Assembly (NCBI GenBank): GCA_016867675.1
Contig: VGIZ01000037.1
Span: forward strand, 1-6,417
Direction of reading: 5' to 3'
Length of the DNA stretch: 6,417 nucleotides
From: Candidatus Aenigmatarchaeota archaeon
GTDB lineage: Archaea > Aenigmatarchaeota > Aenigmatarchaeia > QMZP01
In this document: piece by piece, positions 1 through 4,423 of the stretch
How the letters are laid out: each line of letters begins with the position of its first letter
Numbering within the stretch: position 1 is the first letter of the stretch
The notes under the pieces: model-generated
What the model was told of the DNA's origin: nothing
What the model saw: the letters and a program-made list of their open reading frames with translations, nothing else
The model's database searches: none
Translations under genes and position numbers: made by a program

Positions 1-324
1 CGCGGGGGCAAATCTGGTGACCACTTCACCCGTGACAGCGCCCTCCAGCGCTGGCAGCTGCTCCTGCACCTTCTCCTTCCTCTCCAGAAGCGAGCTGTCG
101 ATGGACTTGAGCTTTTTCACCTGCTCGTCAGGCTTGAGCCTGTTGACGTCCTTGACCACAGCCGCCACATCCCTGCCCAATTCCGATGCTTTTGCCCTGA
201 GGCTCGGCTGCTCTGCAAGAATCTTGCCCATGACCGCGCCAGCGTTCGCCTTGCCTCCGTAGAACACCGCGTTCTGAAGCGCGTATTTCAGCGCAAGCCC
301 TTTGCCATTGGCCGCTTTTGCCAT
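1..324 (-). CDS. gltX: Glutamyl-tRNA synthetase, N-terminal part (cut by window edge)
   Basis: Reading the minus strand from the ATG at 324 gives 108 codons without a stop to the window edge. The residues at about 15-30 include ALQNAVFYGGKANAGAVMGK, which matches the N-terminal extension of archaeal glutamyl-tRNA synthetases. The fragment ends in VVTRFAPA, which is where the family begins its Rossmann-type catalytic core. The HIGH-type ATP signature should lie just outside the window. The enzyme charges tRNA-Glu (and tRNA-Gln in most archaea) with glutamate in the cytoplasm. No upstream in-frame ATG is seen and no Shine-Dalgarno site precedes the start. A T-rich TATA-like element centred about 27 bp upstream suggests a leaderless mRNA. 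Identification rests on recognising the family pattern, and only the accessory N-terminal domain is visible. Confidence 0.88.
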   Translation of the reverse strand, partial: MAKAANGKGLALKYALQNAVFYGGKANAGAVMGKILAEQPSLRAKASELGRDVAAVVKDVNRLKPDEQVKKLKSIDSSLLERKEKVQEQLPALEGAVTGEVVTRFAPA

Positions 325-345
325 GAATATAGATTTGTCAGGTGT

Positions 346-370
346 GGAATAAAAAGAAAAATAAAGAGAA
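346..370 (-). terminator. T-rich terminator after the 76-residue minus-strand gene
   Basis: Starting 15 bases after the stop of the small minus-strand gene, the minus strand is strongly T-rich (TTCTCTTTATTTTTCTTTTT and onward). Archaeal RNA polymerase can terminate at such oligo-T runs without a hairpin, and no hairpin is visible. The run overlaps the inferred gltX promoter, so the two genes appear to be packed end to start. Confidence 0.45.
347..356 (-). promoter_or_regulatory. Probable TATA-like box for gltX
   Basis: The minus strand reads CTTTTTATTC here. Its centre lies about 27 bp before the gltX ATG, the distance expected if transcription starts at or near the first base of the start codon. 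The element is only a weak match to an archaeal TATA box, and the same T-rich stretch may end transcription of the upstream minus-strand gene. Confidence 0.4.
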
Positions 371-385
371 GGGACTGGAGACAGC

Positions 386-616
386 TTACATCTCCACGAC
401 CTTCTCTGCAAGGAACTTCTTTATCTGGGAGTCGTCGGGTATGGCTATGGACTTCTTGAACGTCTTGGAGCCGTCGGTCCTGAAGAAGCCGCGGGAGATG
501 GAGATGAACTCGTTGTTGCCCCCTTCCTCGACGATTGCCCTTTTCCTGGCGATTTCAAGGAAATTGTTCTTGCCGAACTTTATTTCCTCTGCCTTCATCG
601 TTTCAAACTCTACCAT
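386..616 (-). CDS. 76-residue protein, possibly PC4-like nucleic-acid-binding
   Basis: A 76-codon minus-strand frame begins MVEFETMKAEEIKFG and ends FLAEKVVEM. The start at 616 is chosen over an upstream in-frame ATG at 652 because a near-perfect Shine-Dalgarno site (AGGAGGT) sits at the right distance before it. The protein is compact and mixed in charge, with no membrane segment or signal peptide. Residues about 10-55 alternate short hydrophobic and charged stretches (FGKNNFLEIAR, EFISISRGFF, KTFKKSIAIPDD), followed by a C-terminal helix. This order of antiparallel strands plus a terminal helix is reminiscent of PC4/Sub1-type single-strand DNA-binding coactivators. That assignment is a guess from pattern, not a firm match. 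The gene diverges from the glutaredoxin-like gene and is followed by gltX on the same strand. Confidence 0.7.
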   Translation of the reverse strand: MVEFETMKAEEIKFGKNNFLEIARKRAIVEEGGNNEFISISRGFFRTDGSKTFKKSIAIPDDSQIKKFLAEKVVEM

Positions 617-619
617 TGT

Positions 620-629
620 ATTACCTCCT
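620..629 (-). promoter_or_regulatory. Strong Shine-Dalgarno site that sets the start of the 76-residue gene
   Basis: The minus strand reads AGGAGGTAAT, followed by a few bases and the ATG at 616. The match to the 16S rRNA anti-Shine-Dalgarno sequence is nearly complete. It is the clearest ribosome binding site in the window and marks a leadered mRNA, unlike most neighbouring genes. Confidence 0.8.
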
Positions 630-711
630 GTTTGCATCCACGCTTCATTCATTAATGGTTTGCTCCGTTAATGCTGAATGTGGAGGTTTGCTAGTAGAAT
701 ATGAAGCCCCT

Positions 712-721
712 GCTTATAAGC
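712..721 (+). promoter_or_regulatory. Palindromic TATA box for the glutaredoxin-like gene
   Basis: The sequence GCTTATAAGC is a perfect 10-base palindrome containing a TATA element. Its centre is about 25 bp before the ATG at 742, the spacing expected for a leaderless archaeal transcript. Because it is symmetrical and lies between divergent genes, it could in principle also drive the minus-strand 76-residue gene with a longer leader. Confidence 0.6.
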
Positions 722-741
722 TTTCCCTGCCAGTGAATGTT

Positions 742-993
742 ATGGCAGCAGCGAAGTCTAGGGTCGTAGTCTACAGCACCGCGGCATGCCCGTGGTGCCA
801 CAGGGTGAAGGACTGGCTCAGCGAGCACGGCGTGAAGTACGAGGAAGTGGATGTTGGCGCCGACTCAGCGAAGGCGCAGGAGATGATAGACAAGTCAGGC
901 CAGATGGGCGTGCCTGTGATTGAAGTCAACGGCCAGATTATCGTGGGCTTCGACGAGGCGAAGCTGAGGTTTGCATTGGGCATCAAAGGCTAG
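742..993 (+). CDS. Glutaredoxin-like thiol-disulfide oxidoreductase (YruB/NrdH-like)
   Basis: The 83-residue product has a compact thioredoxin fold without a signal peptide, so it should act in the cytoplasm. The redox motif CPWC is at residues 16-19, after the first strand (RVVVYST). The cis-proline motif GVPVI has Pro58, and it is followed by NGQIIVGFD, the typical second half of single-domain glutaredoxin-like proteins. SGQ-GVP and IVGFD are characteristic of the YruB-type glutaredoxin-like family. Such proteins reduce disulfides using electrons from thioredoxin reductase or small thiols; the physiological partner is not visible here. The ATG at 742 is chosen because the thioredoxin fold starts directly after it and a TATA box lies about 25 bp upstream. 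The in-frame extension back to 535 would cross the start of the divergent gene and adds no recognisable domain. Confidence 0.9.
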   Translation: MAAAKSRVVVYSTAACPWCHRVKDWLSEHGVKYEEVDVGADSAKAQEMIDKSGQMGVPVIEVNGQIIVGFDEAKLRFALGIKG

Positions 994-1026
994 TTTTCGC
1001 ATTGTGGCGGGCGAAAGCATATTTTC
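994..1026 (+). terminator. Possible hairpin terminator after the glutaredoxin-like gene
   Basis: TTTCGC (995-1000) can pair with GCGAAA (1011-1016) around a 10-base loop. An AT-rich stretch with four T residues (ATATTTT) follows closely. The stem is short and the T-run modest, so this is only a candidate. Confidence 0.35.
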
Positions 1027-1039
1027 CTGAGTAGAAGTT

Positions 1040-1049
1040 GATTTAAATC
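1040..1049 (+). promoter_or_regulatory. Probable TATA box for mcm
   Basis: GATTTAAATC is a perfect palindrome and close to the archaeal TATA consensus. A start site about 26 bp downstream would fall near 1070, inside the left arm of the first inverted repeat. This gives an mcm leader of roughly 100 bases. A second TATA-like word (ACATATAG, 1059-1066) is an alternative that would start transcription near 1089. Confidence 0.5.
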
Positions 1050-1063
1050 TTACAGGCAACATA

Positions 1064-1106
1064 TAGTGAGACAACTTTGTAATCCAGATAACAAGTTGTC
1101 TCGCTA
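1064..1106 (+). repeat. Inverted repeat 1 in the mcm leader
   Basis: The arms TAGTGAGACAACTT (1064-1077) and AAGTTGTCTCGCTA (1093-1106) are complementary over 14 positions with a single T/G mismatch, which would be a wobble pair in RNA. The loop is 15 bases. The core GAGACAACTT/AAGTTGTCTC is perfect. It lies just downstream of the TATA box, so it could be a DNA operator near the transcription start or an RNA stem-loop in the leader. No T-run follows, so a simple terminator is unlikely. Confidence 0.75.
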
Positions 1107-1109
1107 GAT

Positions 1110-1147
1110 GTGTTCCAAAATAATGATGGTTACATCTTTTGGAACAC
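1110..1147 (+). repeat. Inverted repeat 2 in the mcm leader
   Basis: GTGTTCCAAAA (1110-1120) and TTTTGGAACAC (1137-1147) are perfectly complementary over 11 bases. Between them GATG (1125-1128) and CATC (1133-1136) can add four more pairs closed by the tetraloop GTTA, leaving TAAT as a one-sided bulge. The repeat begins three bases after repeat 1 and ends ten bases before the Shine-Dalgarno site of mcm. Placement and length suggest a structured regulatory leader, but function is unknown. Confidence 0.75.
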
Positions 1148-1157
1148 TAGAAACACT

Positions 1158-1162
1158 GGGAG
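1158..1162 (+). promoter_or_regulatory. Shine-Dalgarno site that sets the mcm start
   Basis: GGGAG ends eight bases before the ATG at 1171. The in-frame upstream ATGs at 1108, 1123 and 1126 have no such site and lie inside inverted repeat 2, so 1171 is the better start. Confidence 0.55.
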
Positions 1163-1170
1163 CGGAGAAG

Positions 1171-4100
1171 ATGCCTGAAATCACTGACCAGAAGATGGCT
1201 GAGCTGGTGGCGAAGTTCAAGGAGTTCCTGAGGGAGCGCTGCTACAAGGAGCTGGTCAAGGCGACGAACGAGGGCGCTGCGCTCGTCGTGGACTACAAGG
1301 AGATGGAGAAGTTCAGGCCCGAGTTCTGCGCGTGGCTTCTGGAGCAGCCCGAGCTCATGTTCAAGGTGGCTGCGGAGGCAGTCAGGCAGACCGACCTCGG
1401 CCCGCAGGCAGAGCTGGAGTCTGTCTCCGAGGGCGTGGCGCAGGAGGCCGAGCCCGAATATGTCCCTGTGCGCTTCGCAGGGCTTCCCGAGATAATAAAC
1501 ATCAGTGACATACGCTCCAAGCAGATTGGCAGGTTCATAGCCACCGAGGGGATAGTCAGGCGCGCGTCCGAGATACGACCCGAGATAACAGCGACCGAAT
1601 GGGAGTGCAGGGACTGCGGCAGCGTGGTGACGCAGGAGAGCAAGGCGTCTTTCGTGTCAAAGCCCTTCCAGTGCAGCTGCGGGGGCAGCAGCTTCAAGCA
1701 GGTCGGCAAGAAGATGATAGACACGAGGTGGATGACGATAGAGGAGCCGTTCGAGCTTACCGAGGGCGAGAAGCCGTCGCAGATAACCATCATGCTCTCA
1801 AGGGACCTTGTTTCCGTTGACATGAGGAGGATAACAGACCCGGGCAACAGGCTGCGCATCTGCGGCGTGCTGCGCGACATACCCAAGGGCAAGTTCAGCT
1901 CGGCCAAGCTTGACTTCTTTCTGGACGCGAACAGCGTGGAGCCGACCGAGATAGGCTGGGAGAAGGTTGAGATAAGCCCCGAGGACGAGGAACAGATAAG
2001 GGCCCTGGCAGCGGACGACGGGATTTACGAAAAGCTCGTGAATTCGCTCGCGCCGTCCATATACGGCTACCCCGAGGTCAAGGAGTCCATCATAATGCAG
2101 ATGTTCGGCGGGGTGCCGAAGGTGTTCAAGGACAAGATGAAGGTCAGGGGCGAAGTCCATATATTAATGATTGGGGATCCTGCCTGCCTGGTGGGGGATG
2201 AGAGGGTGTTCCTTGGGGACGGAACTATAGCAAAAATCCAGAGCCTTGGAAGAAGGCACATGCAGAAAATATGCGTTCCGGTCAGGGTGAAGGGGCACAT
2301 CAGCGACACGGCGACCACATTCCATGTTTACAACAACCAGCCGATAATCGAGGTGGTTACAGAAAGCGGTAAAAGCCTGAAAGGAAGCCACAACCAGCCT
2401 GTATTGGTTGTTGAAGGCAGGGAAAGGGAATGGAAAAGGCTGGATGAACTGAAGGCAGGCGACCGTGTCGCGGTCATCCCGGGCATAAAATGCCGGAAGA
2501 AGTCGCTTGTTCCCACGGCATGGAAAGTGGCTGACAGGAGGTTTGGCCCGCGGTTCTTGGGCAGGATTCCGGACAGATGGGACGCCAGGCTTGGTGCCAT
2601 CACAGGCTATCTTCTTGGCGACGGATATGTGAGGGAGAAGAAGGGCGAAATAGTGGCAATCGTCAACAAGGACGAGTCTGATCTGGTGGAAACCCTTGCC
2701 GGTTACATCAAGGACGTGTTCGGGATGGAGCCTGCCGTGGAAGCCAGAAAGGTTCCTGACCACGAGTATCATGGCAGGACAATAAGGTCAAAGGATGAAC
2801 TGCACCAGGTCATATTGAGAAGCAAGGATATTGCAGGGAATCTCGGATTTCTGAGGGTCAAGCGCGTCCCTGACCCCATATTCCTCTCCCCTGATTCAGT
2901 GGTCAGGGAGTTCCTGAAATGGCTGTTCCAGGCAGACGGGACTGTCTTTTGCAAGGGCAGGGGAAGAAGGGCCATACAGCTGAAGCAAAAGGAAGTGGAA
3001 CTGCTAAGGGACGTCCAGGTATTGCTGCTCAGGTTCGGCATCCATTCCCGCATATACGGCAACAACCTGACCATCAGGCGGGGCAATGACATAATAAAGT
3101 TTGCAAAACGCATAGGGTTTGCAAGCCGCAACAAAAAAGACAAGCTGCTTAGGCTGTCAGCCGAAGCCAAGAAGGTCGGGCGCGTCGGATGGCAGCGCAG
3201 CGAAAAGGTTGTGAAGATAAACAGATTAGATGAAACCCAGACGGTTTATGACATAGAAGTGCCGAAGTCCAAGAGGTTCATAGCCAACGGAATAGTCGTG
3301 CATAATTCCGGAAAATCGCAGCTGCTGAAGATAGTGCCCAACATGATACCGCGCGGCAGGTATGTTTCAGGGAAGGGCGTGACATCGGCAGGTCTGACGG
3401 CGACGGTGATGAAGGACGAGCAGTTCATGGGCGGCTGGGTGCTGGAGGCGGGCGCCATGGTGCTCTCCAACAAGGGCATGCTTGCCGTCGACGAGTTCGA
3501 GAAGATGGAGGAGACCGACCAGGTCGCCATGCACGAAGCACTGGAGCAGGGCAGCGTAAGTATTGCCAAGGCAAGCATAGTTGCGACATTGCCCGCGCAG
3601 ACGTCTGTGCTGGCTGGCGGCAACCCGAAGTATTCGCGGTTTGACAACTACCGCTCCATCGCCGAGCAGATAGACATACCCGACACGCTGCTGTCAAGGT
3701 TTGACCTGAAGTTCATACTGCGCGACATCCCGAACGCCGAGACCGACAAGCTGCTCGTGGACCACGTGCTCAAGGCAAGGGAGGACGAGGGGGGCATAGA
3801 GCCTGAGATAGAGCCGGGCATGATAAGGAAGTACATATCCTACGCCAAGAGGAACTGCAGCCCGAGGCTGACAAAGGAGACAGGCAGGCTGCTCAAGGAC
3901 TTCTACATCAAGACAAGGAAGAAGGCCGAGGGCGGCAACGCGCCCATCCCAATCACACTGAGGCAGTTCGAGTCGCTCATAAGGCTCTCCGAGGCAAGCG
4001 CGAAGATCCAGCTCAGCGAGGTGGTCAGGAAGGAGGACGCCCAGCGCGCGATAAGGCTCATGGAGGCGTCGCTCATGCAGCTGGGCTACGACGTCGCGAC

Positions 4101-4344
4101 AGGCCGCATAGACGTGGACAGGAGCGAGGGCGGCACCAGCTTCACTGAGCGCAAGGGGCTGAGGGTGCTGATAGACCTGATAAACGCGATGAGCGCGGCC
4201 AAGAAGGAGATTTCCCTGAAGGAGCTGTGGGAGTCGTCAAGGAAGGAGGGCATACACGAGCACGAGTTTGACGTGCTGGTGGAAAAGCTCAAGCGCGAGG
4301 GCATGCTTTTTGAGCCGAACCCCGGTTTCGTGCAAAAAGTGTAA
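1171..4344 (+). CDS. mcm: Replicative DNA helicase MCM, interrupted by an intein
   Basis: The precursor has 1,057 residues; removing the 374-residue intein leaves 683, a normal archaeal MCM length. MCM forms the hexameric ATP-driven helicase that unwinds DNA at replication forks. The N-terminal domain has a zinc ribbon with Cys146, Cys149, Cys168 and Cys170. The AAA+ core follows: Walker A GDPA/SGKS split by the intein (spliced 335-342), Walker B VDEFEKM (Asp400-Glu401 spliced), the pre-sensor hairpin SIAKASIVATL, sensor 1 Asn444 in GGNPKYSRF, and arginine finger LLSRFD (Arg469). A winged helix occupies about 617-683. Two deviations from usual MCM motifs are visible: Walker A ends GKS where MCMs usually have AKS, and AQTSVLAGGNP stands where ARTS-LAAANP is usual. 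Codon use in the N-extein is strongly biased: all 25 Lys are AAG and all 16 Asp before 2176 are GAC. The gene has its own leader and appears monocistronic. Confidence 0.96.
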   Translation: MPEITDQKMAELVAKFKEFLRERCYKELVKATNEGAALVVDYKEMEKFRPEFCAWLLEQPELMFKVAAEAVRQTDLGPQAELESVSEGVAQEAEPEYVPVRFAGLPEIINISDIRSKQIGRFIATEGIVRRASEIRPEITATEWECRDCGSVVTQESKASFVSKPFQCSCGGSSFKQVGKKMIDTRWMTIEEPFELTEGEKPSQITIMLSRDLVSVDMRRITDPGNRLRICGVLRDIPKGKFSSAKLDFFLDANSVEPTEIGWEKVEISPEDEEQIRALAADDGIYEKLVNSLAPSIYGYPEVKESIIMQMFGGVPKVFKDKMKVRGEVHILMIGDPACLVGDERVFLGDGTIAKIQSLGRRHMQKICVPVRVKGHISDTATTFHVYNNQPIIEVVTESGKSLKGSHNQPVLVVEGREREWKRLDELKAGDRVAVIPGIKCRKKSLVPTAWKVADRRFGPRFLGRIPDRWDARLGAITGYLLGDGYVREKKGEIVAIVNKDESDLVETLAGYIKDVFGMEPAVEARKVPDHEYHGRTIRSKDELHQVILRSKDIAGNLGFLRVKRVPDPIFLSPDSVVREFLKWLFQADGTVFCKGRGRRAIQLKQKEVELLRDVQVLLLRFGIHSRIYGNNLTIRRGNDIIKFAKRIGFASRNKKDKLLRLSAEAKKVGRVGWQRSEKVVKINRLDETQTVYDIEVPKSKRFIANGIVVHNSGKSQLLKIVPNMIPRGRYVSGKGVTSAGLTATVMKDEQFMGGWVLEAGAMVLSNKGMLAVDEFEKMEETDQVAMHEALEQGSVSIAKASIVATLPAQTSVLAGGNPKYSRFDNYRSIAEQIDIPDTLLSRFDLKFILRDIPNAETDKLLVDHVLKAREDEGGIEPEIEPGMIRKYISYAKRNCSPRLTKETGRLLKDFYIKTRKKAEGGNAPIPITLRQFESLIRLSEASAKIQLSEVVRKEDAQRAIRLMEASLMQLGYDVATGRIDVDRSEGGTSFTERKGLRVLIDLINAMSAAKKEISLKELWESSRKEGIHEHEFDVLVEKLKREGMLFEPNPGFVQKV
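2185..3306 (+). mobile_element. Intein with LAGLIDADG homing endonuclease in the MCM Walker A site
   Basis: The insert is in frame, 374 residues long, and begins with Cys1 (CLVGDERVFLGDG, block A) after GDPA. It ends with block F (VYDIEVP...FIANGIVVHN), giving the penultimate His and terminal Asn, with Ser as the +1 extein residue. It should excise itself and join the MCM halves to restore GDPASGKS. Block B is atypical: SHNQP at intein residues 68-72 puts Gln71 where the conserved His usually sits. The endonuclease part has two LAGLIDADG-like helices, GYLLGDGYV (141-149, Asp146) and FLKWLFQADG (243-252, Asp251). Both keep the catalytic acid, and block D (KRVPDP) precedes the second. The endonuclease may therefore be active and able to cut intein-free mcm alleles. 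Codon use differs from the host gene: 11 of 34 Lys codons are AAA and 7 of 23 Asp are GAT. Confidence 0.96.
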
Positions 4345-4360
4345 GTAATGTTCTCCATAG

Positions 4361-4394
4361 GCTTCAAAGTGTTACTTCTGTTCCACTTTGATGC
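4361..4394 (+). repeat. Inverted repeat just upstream of the guaB-like TATA box
   Basis: GCTTCAAAGTG (4361-4371) and CACTTTGATGC (4384-4394) are complementary at 10 of 11 positions, with an eight-base perfect inner core (TCAAAGTG/CACTTTGA) and a 12-base spacer. The right arm ends one base before the TATA-like element. This is a typical place for a repressor or activator operator. A role as an mcm 3' hairpin is also possible, but no T-run follows. Confidence 0.55.
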
Positions 4395-4395
4395 G

Positions 4396-4405
4396 CTTAA
4401 AAAAT
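4396..4405 (+). promoter_or_regulatory. Probable TATA box for the IMPDH-family gene
   Basis: CTTAAAAAAT is centred about 24 bp before the ATG at 4424, consistent with a leaderless transcript. There is no Shine-Dalgarno site before this ATG. Confidence 0.55.
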
Positions 4406-4423
4406 TAACTTTCAAATCTATTC

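Noticed and set aside
17..262. Plus-strand open frame in the first 300 bases
   Set aside because: It is the antisense of the gltX frame, which has a clear family match; the plus translation is a low-complexity Ser/Leu/Thr-rich shadow.
535..741. Upstream in-frame extension of the glutaredoxin-like gene
   Set aside because: It overlaps the start of the divergent 76-residue gene, adds no recognisable domain, and contains the palindromic TATA box that fits the start at 742.
1064..1147. Tandem inverted repeats as a miniature transposable element
   Set aside because: The two repeats have different arm sequences and no flanking target duplication is visible, so an insertion-element origin is not supported by this window alone.
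1108..1170. Upstream ATG codons (1108, 1123, 1126) as the mcm start
   Set aside because: They lie within inverted repeat 2 and have no Shine-Dalgarno or correctly spaced TATA box; the 21 extra residues do not resemble an MCM N-terminus, while the ATG at 1171 has a GGGAG site.
2164..2772. Long minus-strand open frame opposite the intein
   Set aside because: It is antisense to a clearly conserved intein coding frame and its translation shows no recognisable domain; long antisense frames are common opposite biased codons.
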